A stretch of DNA of 64,000 bases from JAFGNB01 sp050304135 (GTDB lineage Bacteria; Fibrobacterota; Chitinivibrionia; Chitinivibrionales; Chitinispirillaceae): positions 15,729-79,728 of the forward strand of contig JBNLDC010000032.1 in NCBI GenBank assembly GCA_050304135.1. The letters run 5' to 3'. The first letter of the stretch is position 1. Each line of letters begins with the position of its first letter. Below the pieces are notes generated by a model. That model saw nothing but the letters and a program-made list of their open reading frames with translations. It searched no databases and was not told the origin of the DNA. The translations under genes were made by a program, and so were the position numbers. Below, one piece after another: positions 1-9,863 of the stretch.

Positions 1-1345
1 GGATCCGGTAATGGAGGCAGACGCGGGTGGTTTCGAGGTACTCCATGGTATCGAGTTTTCCCCGTTTCTCCTCGCAGAGCTTCATGATCGGTCCGACGTA
101 TTCGGTGGGGGTGATGATCTGCAGTTTGGCAACCGGTTCACTGATATATTCAATTTCCTGCAGCGGCGGCATTTTCGCCGGGCTTTCAATGAACAGCTCC
201 TCGCCGGTTTTCATCTGGACCGTGTATTTGACGTTGGGGACGGTGGTGATGATATTGACATTGAATTCGCGGTCAAGCCGTTCCTGCACGATCTCCATAT
301 GGAGCAGGCCGAGAAAGCCCGCCCTGAACCCGAATCCGAGTGCCGAGGAAGTTTCCGGTTCGTAGGTGATTGATGAATCGTTGAGCTGCAGTTTCTCGAG
401 TGCGGTCCGGAGATCCTCGTAGTCCGCTTTGTCAACCGGATATATCCCGCTGAACACCATCGGTCGCACTTCGCGGTAGCCGCCTACCGGTTCGATGCAG
501 CCGTCCCGGCGTGTCGTGATGGTATCGCCGGTTTTGATGTCCGTCACGGTACGGATGTTGCAGATCATATACCCGACTTCACCGGCATGCAGTGCGTCAA
601 CCGGTTTGCGTCCCATTTTGAAATACCCGAGTTCGTCGACTTCGTAGTTGATGCCGGTCGAGAAGAATTTTATCTGATCGCCTTTGCGCATGGTGCCTTC
701 GAATACACGAACATACGCAACGGCGCCACGGAACGAATCGTAAATTGAGTCAAAAATAAGTGCTTTGAGCGGTTGGGTGTGATCACCTTTTGGTGGCGGC
801 ACTTCGGCAAGGACCCGTTCAAGTATGGGAGCAACGCCTTCACCGGTTTTCGCACTGCAGGAGAGCACCGTTTCCGGCTCCACACCGAGCAGCTCACACA
901 CCTGATGACGCACCTCATCGGGGTGGGCTGAGGGAAGATCGACCTTATTGAGCACCGGAATGATCGTCAGGTCGTTATCGAGGGCGAGAAAAATATTGGT
1001 GAGCGTTTGTGCCTCGATTCCCTGGCTGGCGTCAACCACAAGAATAGCTCCCTCGCACGCGGCAAGTGAGCGCGATACCTCGTAGGAAAAGTCAACGTGT
1101 CCCGGAGTGTCGATCAGATTGAACTGGTACGTTATACCATCCAACGCCCGGTACTGCATGCGGATCGGGTGCGATTTGATGGTAATACCCCGTTCACGCT
1201 CAAGATCCATGTCGTCGAGTACCTGTGCCTGCATTTTTTCCTTGCTGACGGTTCCGGTAATTTCGAGAAACCGGTCGGCGAGTGTCGACTTACCATGGTC
1301 GATATGGGCAATAATGCAAAAATTTCTGATACGTTTTTTATCCAC
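1..1345 (-). CDS. lepA: Elongation factor 4 (LepA), 3'-truncated by the window edge
   Basis: Ribosome-associated translational GTPase that acts on stalled or mistranslocated ribosomes. Reading the minus strand from a GTG at 1345 gives a P-loop HIDHGKST close to the N-terminus, then DTPGHVD, the NKVD motif, and the elongation-factor beta-barrel region continuing to LepA-type sequence such as GFRAGFLGLLHMEI. About 448 codons are visible, roughly three quarters of a usual 600-residue LepA; the C-terminal part lies outside the window. The GTG start was chosen because GGGAG lies just upstream and the conserved N-terminus begins there. A TATATT box at 1435-1440 (minus orientation) may be its -10 element. 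Identification is firm. Confidence 0.96.
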   Translation of the reverse strand, partial: MDKKRIRNFCIIAHIDHGKSTLADRFLEITGTVSKEKMQAQVLDDMDLERERGITIKSHPIRMQYRALDGITYQFNLIDTPGHVDFSYEVSRSLAACEGAILVVDASQGIEAQTLTNIFLALDNDLTIIPVLNKVDLPSAHPDEVRHQVCELLGVEPETVLSCSAKTGEGVAPILERVLAEVPPPKGDHTQPLKALIFDSIYDSFRGAVAYVRVFEGTMRKGDQIKFFSTGINYEVDELGYFKMGRKPVDALHAGEVGYMICNIRTVTDIKTGDTITTRRDGCIEPVGGYREVRPMVFSGIYPVDKADYEDLRTALEKLQLNDSSITYEPETSSALGFGFRAGFLGLLHMEIVQERLDREFNVNIITTVPNVKYTVQMKTGEELFIESPAKMPPLQEIEYISEPVAKLQIITPTEYVGPIMKLCEEKRGKLDTMEYLETTRVCLHYRI

Positions 1346-1788
1346 AAAACTCCCGGGTATGCCTGGTGGCGTTGTCGTCTGGTACTGGAGCCGAGCGATT
1401 TTCGGCAGATTTGAGACGGTAAAAAAAGCTTTAAAATATACAATATGCGCTAATCATGGTGGAAACGAGAACCGGAGGATTACCAGGACGGTACCGGAAT
1501 TGAAAACCATCCGCACCAGTGGAATTCGCTGGATGCGCAGTTGCAGCGGCAGGATTCGGCAACCGCGATTATTCCGTTACATCCGAATGGAATCAGGGCA
1601 ACGATTTTTCGCAACCGGCCGGCAGTGCTCCTTACCAGCTTACTGATAACGTGGCAGTATTCAACAGCTCGAATCAACTCATTTACGGTTTGGAGCCGTG
1701 ATTCCGGAAGGGGAAGAAGGTTTTGCTTTCTCCCCTGTTATTTATGGTATTATTAAGAATGATCGTTCGTTTCAACGGGGTGGTTTCC
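1346..1788. other. Intergenic region between lepA and the TIGR02145 gene
   Basis: Divergent promoter region of about 440 bases. It holds the minus-strand TATATT box at 1435-1440. Several short open frames occur, but none has a convincing ribosome-binding site or recognisable product. A stretch near 1519-1701 reads as a 60-residue plus-strand frame starting with GTG; it could be a decayed gene remnant, but this cannot be supported. Confidence 0.5.
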
Positions 1789-3099
1789 ATGATCCATTTC
1801 AAAGTTCTGCTTGCAGGTCTGGCTTGCGTCTCACTCTCCATGGCGGATATCAGCGGGATAGTGACGGACACCGGTTCCACGCCGATTTCCGGCGCTGTCG
1901 TGCAGCTTGAAGTAGGTGGGCAGAAAACAACCACGGATTCCAGCGGGAGTTTCACGCTCAAGGTAACGACCACCGCTCTTCCCGTTACCGGCACACTGTT
2001 GCCGAACGGCTTTACCGGAAGAATAGCCGGCAACAAATTAAAGGTGACGCTTGCGCGACGGTCGGTCGTCGAGGTTGCGACCTTTAACCTTGTCGGCAAG
2101 GCTCTTTCGATAGTGCATACGGCGTTAAATGCGGGAAACCATTCTCTGCCGCTTCCCCGTCAGGGGTCAGGTATGTATCTGTATAAGGTGACCTCGGGAA
2201 ACGACGGGGTGGTGCTCAAAGGTAGTGCTGTCTGCGGCATTGCTTCCGGCACTCCGGTACCAGCTGAAGAACCTTCATCAAGCCACCCGGCAAAACGGGC
2301 AAAAACTACGGCCGCATTCGATGATGTTATCGCAGTAACGAAAACCGGGTATCTGAACTACCGAGTGGTTGCGTACAATTCCGATACGTCCGGGGTGGAG
2401 ATAAAAATGCTGGAAAGATACGGTACAATGACTGATGCGGACGGAAATGAGTATCAGACGGTAAAGATCGGGAAACAGGAATGGATGGCGGAGAACTTGC
2501 GGACAACGAAGTATAATGACGGATCGGAAATACCGCTGGTGACTGATGATACCGCCTGGTATTGTGCTCCTTCCGGATTTATTATAGACAGTTGCCTTAT
2601 TACCACTCCCGCCTGTTGCTATTACGATAACACCACCGATGCGGACAGTATCAGGAAGTACGGTGCCCTGTATAACTGGTATGTTGTCAGTCCTGAAAAC
2701 CCTAAAAGGATCGCGCCAACCGGCTGGCATGTCCCGGACAATGCGGACTGGGATTCCCTGAAGAACTACCTGATTGCCAACGGGTATAACTGGGAGGGGG
2801 AAACCTCAGACGACTGGACAGCAAAAGCTCTGGCGGCAAAGACCGATTGGCGGATGCACACATATACGGGAGCAATCGGCAATGATTTGACAACGAATAA
2901 CAGCAGCGGTTTTTCGGCCCTTCCGGGTGGTTGTCGCAGTTACGATGCTGTTTTCGCCGCTATTGGCACCTACGGCTACTGGTGGAGTACTTCGGAATGG
3001 AGTTATGGACTCCACTACCTTGACCACAGTCTTGACAGACAGGGCGTCTCCGATGCTGACCTGAGTTACGCCTTATCAGTCAGGTTGCTGAGGAATTGA
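1789..3099 (+). CDS. Secreted protein with TIGR02145 (Fibrobacter major paralogous) domain
   Basis: Predicted exported surface protein of about 436 residues. The ATG at 1789 gives a short signal peptide ending near SMA-D; in-frame starts at 1723 and 1759 only add unconserved residues before it. After the signal comes a carboxypeptidase-regulatory-like beta domain (motif DSSGSFTL), then a segment like a type IX or FlgD-like tail (GMYLYKV). The C-terminal half is TIGR02145, with the hallmarks DADGNEYQTVKIG, QEWMAENLRT, APTGWHVP, SGFSALPGGCR and YWWSTSEW. The family is greatly expanded in Fibrobacter succinogenes, and its molecular role is not established; binding at the cell surface is only a guess. 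The gene stands alone. Confidence 0.85.
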   Translation: MIHFKVLLAGLACVSLSMADISGIVTDTGSTPISGAVVQLEVGGQKTTTDSSGSFTLKVTTTALPVTGTLLPNGFTGRIAGNKLKVTLARRSVVEVATFNLVGKALSIVHTALNAGNHSLPLPRQGSGMYLYKVTSGNDGVVLKGSAVCGIASGTPVPAEEPSSSHPAKRAKTTAAFDDVIAVTKTGYLNYRVVAYNSDTSGVEIKMLERYGTMTDADGNEYQTVKIGKQEWMAENLRTTKYNDGSEIPLVTDDTAWYCAPSGFIIDSCLITTPACCYYDNTTDADSIRKYGALYNWYVVSPENPKRIAPTGWHVPDNADWDSLKNYLIANGYNWEGETSDDWTAKALAAKTDWRMHTYTGAIGNDLTTNNSSGFSALPGGCRSYDAVFAAIGTYGYWWSTSEWSYGLHYLDHSLDRQGVSDADLSYALSVRLLRN

Positions 3100-3286
3100 A
3101 ACTATTCCCGCATTGAGCGTTCACTCAGCATGAGAATCGAAATATAAGTCGTTTCTGATTCGGGCTCCTTCATACCGTTCCCAATTGAGCGGTGCATACA
3201 CCACAATCCTCACAACCTTGCCAAAAACAGTCTATTAACGGATAATGGTGTAGCTTCCGGATTCAACAAGGACGGGAAGGAAACTG

Positions 3287-4249
3287 ATGATCGGTACTAT
3301 CCATAAAAAGATCTCACTCATCATCCCCTGTTACAACGAAGAAGATAATGTCGGGCAGGTCTACCGTGAAGTGTGTCGTGTCTGGAAGGACGAACTATCC
3401 GCGTATGAACTGGAACTGCTCTTCATCGACGACCACAGCAGTGACCGCACCTTCGAACTCCTCAACGAAATCGCTCAGAAGGACCACCGGGTACTTGTGC
3501 TGCGGCTTTCACGGAATTTCGGCCATCAGCGGGCGATCTTTTCCGGGATGAAGCAGGCAACCGGCGATGCGGCGGTGCAGCTTGACTGCGATCTGCAGGA
3601 TCCGCCAGCGTTGCTGCCCGAATTTATCAGGAAGTGGGAGGAGGGGTACCATGTGGTATACGGTATCCGGCAGCATCGTGAGGAGTCGTGGCTGATGCAG
3701 CGGCTGCGCCATGCAGGGTACGGTATCATCAACCTGCTCAGCGAGGCGTCACTGCCTCCCGACGCCGGCGATTTCCGGCTTATTGACCGGACGATTATCG
3801 ATGCCTTGCGCCGGCTCGACGACGATCAGTTCTACCTGCGTGGAGCGATCGCGGCAATGGGTTTCCGGCAGACCGGGATTCCCTACAACCGTCCCGCCCG
3901 CCATGCGGGAAAAAGCAAGTATTCACTCTGGAAACTGCTGAAGCTGGCGGTCAACGGTATACTTGACCATTCGGTCGTTCCTTTGCGGGCGGCAATCTGG
4001 ACCGGTCTTGCCGTGTCATTCACCTCGATGGTACTTCTTGTGGTGTATCTTCTCTCCTGGAAACTCGGGATCGGCAACTGGCCGCGTGGTTTCGCCACCA
4101 CCACCCTGCTGATACTCTTCTCCATCGGGATCAATGCCCTGTTTCTCGGCATTATCGGCGAGTATCTCGGACGGATTTACCGTGTCCTCAAAAAAAGCTC
4201 ACGTATCCATATCGAGGAGCGTGTCACGCATCCTCCGAAGGGGTCATAA
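3287..4249 (+). CDS. GT2 polyprenyl-phosphate glycosyltransferase (DPM1/GtrB/ArnC type)
   Basis: Likely transfers a sugar from a nucleotide donor to undecaprenyl phosphate on the cytoplasmic face of the inner membrane, feeding glycan assembly. The 320-residue protein has a GT-A fold start (LIIPCYNEE), FIDDHSSD at 47-53 and the metal-binding DCDLQD at 100-105. Two membrane helices follow residue 230, as in GtrB-like enzymes. GGAAGG precedes the ATG. The gene converges with the methyltransferase at 4224 and overlaps its 3' end by 26 bases. Together with that gene and the GT-C protein at 5097 it suggests a lipid-linked sugar pathway. The exact sugar cannot be read from the sequence. Confidence 0.85.
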   Translation: MIGTIHKKISLIIPCYNEEDNVGQVYREVCRVWKDELSAYELELLFIDDHSSDRTFELLNEIAQKDHRVLVLRLSRNFGHQRAIFSGMKQATGDAAVQLDCDLQDPPALLPEFIRKWEEGYHVVYGIRQHREESWLMQRLRHAGYGIINLLSEASLPPDAGDFRLIDRTIIDALRRLDDDQFYLRGAIAAMGFRQTGIPYNRPARHAGKSKYSLWKLLKLAVNGILDHSVVPLRAAIWTGLAVSFTSMVLLVVYLLSWKLGIGNWPRGFATTTLLILFSIGINALFLGIIGEYLGRIYRVLKKSSRIHIEERVTHPPKGS

Positions 4250-4967
4250 CGGAAAAAAGGCTGACTCCCGCCGGCAGTGCAACGGAGCGCGCGATACGTG
4301 CTTCGATCAGCAGACACCACCGCAGGAGGGTATTGAGGAATCGGGGGGGCGCCACGAAATCATGTGAGGACGATGTCGCTCCCGTCAACTTTTTCAGCGA
4401 CCGCATACACCACAGGGGAATAACGAACGCCAGTTTGTAATAGGTACGGTAGTCAATCCGAAGTCGTGCCGTTTTCGCGAGTGCCTGCATCGTTTTGTTG
4501 GTATAGCGACGGAAGTGACGGTTCCACTCGTCATGACTTCCCCATAGAAATGCGTAGGCGGGTACCGAAGCGAGGAGCTTCCCGCCGGACTGCAGCACTC
4601 GTGCAAATTCCCTTCCGGCACGATGGTCGTCTTCCAGGTGTTCCAGAAGTTCGAGTGCAATGACCATACCGATGGAGCCGTTTTTAAACGGCAGGTGTTG
4701 CGCATCACAGCAGACGATCAGAGCCTCAGGGGCGTGGCTTTTAGCCAGTCGGCACGCTTCCCAGGAAAAATCAGCACCGAGATACCGCATCGTCTTTGTT
4801 GCAGGAGAAAATTCATTCGGACCGCAACCGATATTGAGCAGGAAGCCGCCCTCCTTCGGGCGGAAGCGTTCAAACAGCATCCCCGCAAGTGCGTAGTGAC
4901 CGGCAAACCAGAAGTAGTCGCTTCCGAGCCGGTTATAGAGCTGCTGTTTGGTTGCTTCGTCTTTCAT
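4224..4967 (-). CDS. Class I SAM-dependent methyltransferase
   Basis: A 247-residue Rossmann-fold methyltransferase. Motif I is NIGCGPN (45-51), followed by GADFSWEA, CDAQHLPF and ALELLEHLEDD, the usual order of the Methyltransf_11/25 group. The Trp- and Arg-rich stretch after the core (WNRHFRRYT) is common in family members that act on polysaccharide or lipid-linked substrates. Its 3' end overlaps the convergent GT2 gene by 26 bases, so the two mRNAs are complementary there. The neighbours are glycan genes, so a role in glycan methylation is an inference only; a small-molecule or quinone methyltransferase cannot be excluded. Confidence 0.75.
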   Translation of the reverse strand: MKDEATKQQLYNRLGSDYFWFAGHYALAGMLFERFRPKEGGFLLNIGCGPNEFSPATKTMRYLGADFSWEACRLAKSHAPEALIVCCDAQHLPFKNGSIGMVIALELLEHLEDDHRAGREFARVLQSGGKLLASVPAYAFLWGSHDEWNRHFRRYTNKTMQALAKTARLRIDYRTYYKLAFVIPLWCMRSLKKLTGATSSSHDFVAPPRFLNTLLRWCLLIEARIARSVALPAGVSLFSVMTPSEDA

Positions 4968-5096
4968 GGTTTTTCAATCCGAAAATTCGTAAATACGAAA
5001 CGAATAATCATTAAAAATATGAAGGTTATTCAAGAATTCACTGATTTTATTTTTAGCGTCAAACCTGTTCCAGATCCGGAAATGGAAGCGTATGAT

Positions 5097-6503
5097 TTAC
5101 CGATTCTCCTGTTTTCTTAAATTCCGGTACACGGCAATATTTCCCGACCGGCTGATCAGTCCAGGACGGTTGCTACTGTAGGCCCCCAGAATCATATCAG
5201 CACCATCCGCGGAATCTGCAACGCGGTTATGCCAGTGGTACTTCGCCATGTAGTTCCAGATCCTTGGCCAGAGCAGGCCCGGTTCGATATATGCTGAGTC
5301 TGCTCTTCCAATGGTCGTGTCGGCAAAGGCAATAATGTCACGGGTGTGCACCGCCTGTTTGCGTCCGTTGGCACCGATGTATCCCGCCTGTTTCACAATA
5401 TTCCCGGTGGGTGTCCGTGTAGCGAAACTTCCTTTCCATGGCTCATAATGGGGGCGGGGGATGAACCAGAAATACCCGATGTTCAGAAGCGCCGCAATAA
5501 GCATGAGGTAGCGGCGTTTTTGGGGAAATCCGTTTTTAAGCAGTGCCCAGGTGCCGAAGAACCCCAGTACCGATGCATAATAATAGGAGAACGAGAGGAG
5601 AAATACGGTACCGTAGAGGAGTACCGGCAGCAGTGCAAGCACTACCGGCAGCCACTCCCGGGGCCGTGTGTTGTGCAGGAAGTACCGGAGCAGCAGCAGT
5701 CCGCCGGGGCCGATCACTCCGAATCCGTAAATGCAGAACCGCAGTGCGCAGCGGAGGTTTTCCCGTAGGGGTGCTCCCAGGAGGACCGAACTGGAATAGT
5801 AGAATTTCACATTCATCGTATTGGTTGCTTTGAACGGATCAACCCCCCAGCTTGCCATGCGGGTGGGGATGTACCAGCTGAGCGAGACCAAGGCACCGAT
5901 CGCCACCAGTTGCAACCATATCCTGAGCGGATAGTGTCCACGGATCAGGAAGTAGAGAAACACCGGACCCATCATGATGAGGGTGTCCTGCCGAAACCCG
6001 ATCCCGACGGCATAGATGATTCCAGCCGGGAGGGGTGACCATTCCCGGGCTTCCATTTTATAGAGTGCGTACGCCATCCATGCACCGATCGTCAGCGAAA
6101 CGGTATGAACAATCGGAATCGCAGGAAAGAACAGGGCTAATGGAAAGGTGCCGAGAAACAGAATGTCGAAGGTTCTTCGCTGTTTTGCCATACACCAGCA
6201 GGGGAGTATAAATATAAGGTAAACCAGGTTCTGCAGTTGCTGGACGATATTTGCGTTTTTCACCAGAAGATGCACAAGTCGTCCGAAGAGAACATGAAAC
6301 AGATATCCAGGTGCATGGGGCTGATCAATGGTGATATCAAACCGGTCGATGATTGCCAGTGCATAGTTAACAGAGTCGTAGTGGTAGGGGTAGGGGGTCC
6401 CTGCAATCAGGAATACAGCTATCCAGAGGCAAATGAGTACCGGTATTTCCGGAGTCGTCCGAAAAACAGCAACGGTGGTGGAACGTAATTCCGGTAATCT
6501 CAT
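5097..6503 (-). CDS. Polytopic membrane glycosyltransferase-like protein (GT-C / family 39 type)
   Basis: A 468-residue integral membrane protein with about ten hydrophobic helices. The first extracytoplasmic loop contains HYDSVNYAL and DQPHAPGY, in the place where GT-C enzymes carry the catalytic Asp, and a periplasmic C-terminal domain follows the last helix. This matches family 39-like and DUF2723-like glycosyltransferases, which transfer sugars from polyprenyl-phosphate carriers outside the membrane. A GT2 polyprenyl-phosphate transferase at 3287 would be a natural donor supplier. The overall family fit is convincing, but the acceptor is unknown. Confidence 0.7.
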   Translation of the reverse strand: MRLPELRSTTVAVFRTTPEIPVLICLWIAVFLIAGTPYPYHYDSVNYALAIIDRFDITIDQPHAPGYLFHVLFGRLVHLLVKNANIVQQLQNLVYLIFILPCWCMAKQRRTFDILFLGTFPLALFFPAIPIVHTVSLTIGAWMAYALYKMEAREWSPLPAGIIYAVGIGFRQDTLIMMGPVFLYFLIRGHYPLRIWLQLVAIGALVSLSWYIPTRMASWGVDPFKATNTMNVKFYYSSSVLLGAPLRENLRCALRFCIYGFGVIGPGGLLLLRYFLHNTRPREWLPVVLALLPVLLYGTVFLLSFSYYYASVLGFFGTWALLKNGFPQKRRYLMLIAALLNIGYFWFIPRPHYEPWKGSFATRTPTGNIVKQAGYIGANGRKQAVHTRDIIAFADTTIGRADSAYIEPGLLWPRIWNYMAKYHWHNRVADSADGADMILGAYSSNRPGLISRSGNIAVYRNLRKQENR

Positions 6504-6855
6504 GAGTGTTTACCATCCTGCTGGAAGATCCCGGATACCGACAATCGACTCTGTCCGGGGATGGTGCACCGTTTTCCGGTACCGGAAGATTGTACATTAT
6601 GCGGATGTGCTTCTGCAATGCTCCGTAATCGCCCGGATTCTGCAGCACACGCTACCCCGCACTCCTTCCCCGGAGGCAACTGCGGAGGGCCTGATACGAT
6701 CCTTGTCACGAAATGTAATAAAGTGTTTCCACTCAGAAAACGGTTTTTAAGGTGTGATAGCATTATACTCTTTAAAAACAGTGTAAGTTTGGGTATATTA
6801 TTAAACAGAAGCGTATCACAGCTGCAATCGCAGAAAACAGGACAGGCGCATTATT
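6504..6855. other. Divergent intergenic region upstream of the first TIGR02147 gene
   Basis: About 350 bases between divergent genes. A TATATT box at 6794-6799 with TTTAAA 17 bases upstream (6771-6776) is the best promoter candidate for the 6856 gene. I see no gene and no strong palindrome. Confidence 0.45.
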
Positions 6856-7683
6856 ATGGTTGATCCATTTGAATATCTCAACTATCGGAAACTGCTTAAG
6901 GACCTCTATGAGGATCGCAAAGCGGCGCAGTCATTCTTTTCCTACCGGTATATCGCTCAGAAGGTGGGGTTTGCTTCGGCAGGATTTTTCACCAACATCA
7001 TTCAGGGGAAGCGCAATATCTCTCCCGAATATATATTCAAATTTGCTGATGTATTCAAGCTCAACAAAGCAGAGAGTGAGTACTTCGAGCTGCTGGTGAA
7101 TTTCGATCAGGCAAAGGATCACGTCCGTAAACGGTTTTATTTTGAAAAAATCCTCGGCCATAAAAAATCGAAAATAAAAACCACCGATATTCAACAGTAC
7201 GAGTTTTACAGTAACTGGTATTATACGGCAATTCGGGAACTCATTGATATATACCCCTTCAAAGGGGATTTTGATGAGCTTGCAAAACGTGTTTCTCCTC
7301 CGGTAAAACCGTCAGAGGCGAAAAAAGCGGTTGAATTGCTCGAAAAAATAGGGTTCATCCGGAAACGGGAAGAGGACGGGGTGTATGAACAGACCGATAC
7401 GTTCATCACCACCGGATACGAGGCGAAGTCGGTCGCGATCAATAATTTCCTCATGGGGATGTCGGATCTTGCCAAAGAGGCAATTGACCGTTATCCCCGC
7501 GATAAGCGCGATATCTCTTCACTGACCTTCACGGTTTCCGAAGAAGGATATGCAACAATTCACGAACGGTTGAAAAGCTTCCGGCGCGAAGTGCTCGAAA
7601 TCGTTCGAGAAGATAAGAGTCAGAAACGGCAGGACCGGGTGTATCATATCAATTTTCATGTATTTCCACTGACGAAAGTATGA
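6856..7683 (+). CDS. TIGR02147 family protein (DUF4423-type putative regulator)
   Basis: A 275-residue cytoplasmic protein of the TIGR02147 family, known from Fibrobacter and Bdellovibrio. Hallmarks are FEYLNYRKLLKDLY at the N-terminus, an HTH-like segment (SYRYIAQKVGFASAGFFTNII), EFYSNWYYTAIREL in the middle, DRYPRDKRDIS, and the C-terminal end RVYHINFHVFP. These resemble Xre-like DNA-binding proteins with a DUF4423 domain, so a transcription-regulator role is likely but unproven. Its stop codon overlaps the ATG of the Kelch lipoprotein (ATGA at 7680-7683), so the two are translationally coupled. A paralogue lies at 16718 in the same kind of arrangement. Confidence 0.88.
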   Translation: MVDPFEYLNYRKLLKDLYEDRKAAQSFFSYRYIAQKVGFASAGFFTNIIQGKRNISPEYIFKFADVFKLNKAESEYFELLVNFDQAKDHVRKRFYFEKILGHKKSKIKTTDIQQYEFYSNWYYTAIRELIDIYPFKGDFDELAKRVSPPVKPSEAKKAVELLEKIGFIRKREEDGVYEQTDTFITTGYEAKSVAINNFLMGMSDLAKEAIDRYPRDKRDISSLTFTVSEEGYATIHERLKSFRREVLEIVREDKSQKRQDRVYHINFHVFPLTKV

Positions 7684-9863
7684 TGCCAACTGCATTGGTG
7701 CGTACCTATCTACCGCTGTTGCTGCTGACCGGCGTACTACTGTTGCAGATGTGCAACGGTGGGTCCGAGGTCATTGCCGATCGCGGCGGTTCCGAAGTGA
7801 TCGCCAGGCTGGTTACCGAAGATGGCGACCCGGTCGTCGGTGCAGAGGTACAGGTTCTTAATTACACTTTCCGTGATTCTTCGGGAGTTACCGTTCCTGA
7901 TACCCAGGTTATCGCCTCTACCATCTCCGATGACAGCGGAAAATGTACCTTCAAGAAGATTGAGCAGATACCGTATTACCTCTCCGCAACCTATGGAGAT
8001 GATTCACTGGTACTTGCTCCCTATCCTTTTACCTCCGATTCTGTGGTTCGGGTCGATTTAGGAACACTCATAATGAAAGCCCCCGGAGCAATTCAGGGGG
8101 TGGTGTTTCTGGTTGCAGGTGGAACTGAGGCAAATATCCACTGTTATATCGCCGGAACCTCATTCGGGGCGATTACCAATTCCACTACGCCCCAGTTTAC
8201 CATCTCGGGGATTTTTCCGGTTGATACCACCTATACGCTCACGGTAACTGCCGATGGGTACAAACGCATAACGCTGTCCGGTATAACCGTCAGTGCCGGT
8301 ATGGTCACCATGTTACCCGATACCATTCTTCTCGACCTTGATCCGGTCGGTGCACCACCCTCGCCGGAAGGGTTGACCGTGCAGTACGATACCGTTTCGG
8401 GAAATGCATCGGTCCTATGGAACACTGTTAATGTAGAGGATGTCGGACGGTACATTGTGTACCACTGCAATGGCGCTTCCTGCCTTGCGGACACTGTTGA
8501 CGATACTTCAGCAACCGTTTCCTTTTTCACTGATCCGACTGATACGGTTGCCAGAACCGTGCTCATACAGGTTTCCGCACTGGACGACGATAACAACGAA
8601 GGATCGCGCAGTCCTTTTGATACGGTTGCGGCGATACCTCCCGCGTGGAACAGGATCGTTACCTCGGTATTCAAGGTTGACGGAATGGGCAATGTGGATA
8701 CGGCCTACGTGGCCATGCAATTCGCCGGTAAGCTTCGTTCCGTTGTGTCGTGGACGTGGTGGGCGGATGATCCCGATTCGGTAATCGACACCTGGAGCGG
8801 TGAAGGTAGCAAAAGCGGGAACGATACGATCGTCTGGCCTACGGTGAACAATAAAAAACGACTCTATATATCCCTTACCGATGACCGGGGCGGGGTAACG
8901 GTAGACAGCATCGATGCACGTTTTCTGCTGCCGATTGACGTATGGGGTACCTCCGACAGCCTTTTGTACGCGCGCTGTTATGCGGGAGCTGCCGCCATTG
9001 ACGGGAAGATCTATGTGTTCGGCGGCGGACTACTGATGCAGACAGCATCCTATCAGTTCACGATCATCGGACAGAAAACCGCTGAACGGTATGATCCTGC
9101 AACGGGGGAGTGGAGCAGAATCGCCTCCATGAAGCAGAAGCGGTACATGGCGGCAAGTACGGTGGTTAACGGAAAAATTTATATCTTCGGCGGATCCGAC
9201 GGTTCAAAAGATCTCGCGACCGTTGAAATGTATGATCCGGATGCCGACGTGTGGGAAATTGTTGATACAATGTCACGAGCATTGGTTGGTGCATCCGCTG
9301 CGGCAATTGACGGAATAATTTATATCACCGGTGGTCTTACCGGAACCAGTGAAGTCCCCGTTTACCTTTCCACGATTACCTCCTACGACCCCACATCGGG
9401 TACCTGGGGGAGCGTCGGCAAAATGAATAGTGTCCGCAACCTTCATCAGACAGTTGTTTTTGAGGATCGACTGGTTACCATTGGCGGACTCGGGATCGAT
9501 AAGGAAACCGACTTACCGGTGGCAATGAAAAGTTTTGAATGTACGGATGTGGGTGCAGGCAACAGTTGTCCGTTGTCGCTCGCACAAACCAGCGTGGGAA
9601 GGTGCAGGTTCGGTGCGACGGTTATCGAGGACAGGCTCGTAATTCTCGGTGGAACCGGGGTGATGGACCGGATTAATCCCCTGAATACGGTTGAAGTATT
9701 TCTTACTGATGGTACCGGCATCAGCAGCGGTGCCGATATGCCGGTAGCGCTCGAAGGAATGGCTGTTGTGGCCGTTGATGGACGTATCTACTGCATCGGC
9801 GGAATTACCGGTGGTGCAGTGGGTGCACAAACAAGCAAGGCAGTCTATGTTTACTATCCGTAA
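7680..9863 (+). CDS. Kelch-repeat lipoprotein with Fn3-like and carboxypeptidase-regulatory-like domains
   Basis: A 727-residue exported protein. The hydrophobic N-terminus ends in LLQM-C (Cys25), a non-standard lipobox. Two carboxypeptidase-regulatory-like beta domains follow (about 35-220), then a fibronectin type III-like region (about 222-330), and from about 440 a Kelch beta-propeller with repeated units such as DGKIYVFGGG, NGKIYIFGG, DGIIYITGG and DGRIYCIGG. Kelch propellers bind proteins or glycans; no catalytic residues are evident. The start overlaps the stop of the TIGR02147 gene (ATGA), and the 3' end overlaps the next secreted gene by 17 bases, so the three form one operon. The cytoplasmic partner may control or sense this surface protein. 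Confidence 0.82.
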   Translation: MMPTALVRTYLPLLLLTGVLLLQMCNGGSEVIADRGGSEVIARLVTEDGDPVVGAEVQVLNYTFRDSSGVTVPDTQVIASTISDDSGKCTFKKIEQIPYYLSATYGDDSLVLAPYPFTSDSVVRVDLGTLIMKAPGAIQGVVFLVAGGTEANIHCYIAGTSFGAITNSTTPQFTISGIFPVDTTYTLTVTADGYKRITLSGITVSAGMVTMLPDTILLDLDPVGAPPSPEGLTVQYDTVSGNASVLWNTVNVEDVGRYIVYHCNGASCLADTVDDTSATVSFFTDPTDTVARTVLIQVSALDDDNNEGSRSPFDTVAAIPPAWNRIVTSVFKVDGMGNVDTAYVAMQFAGKLRSVVSWTWWADDPDSVIDTWSGEGSKSGNDTIVWPTVNNKKRLYISLTDDRGGVTVDSIDARFLLPIDVWGTSDSLLYARCYAGAAAIDGKIYVFGGGLLMQTASYQFTIIGQKTAERYDPATGEWSRIASMKQKRYMAASTVVNGKIYIFGGSDGSKDLATVEMYDPDADVWEIVDTMSRALVGASAAAIDGIIYITGGLTGTSEVPVYLSTITSYDPTSGTWGSVGKMNSVRNLHQTVVFEDRLVTIGGLGIDKETDLPVAMKSFECTDVGAGNSCPLSLAQTSVGRCRFGATVIEDRLVILGGTGVMDRINPLNTVEVFLTDGTGISSGADMPVALEGMAVVAVDGRIYCIGGITGGAVGAQTSKAVYVYYP

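Noticed and set aside
1519..1701. 60-codon frame upstream of the TIGR02145 gene
   Set aside because: It has a GTG start without a ribosome-binding site, and no domain could be recognised; at most a remnant.
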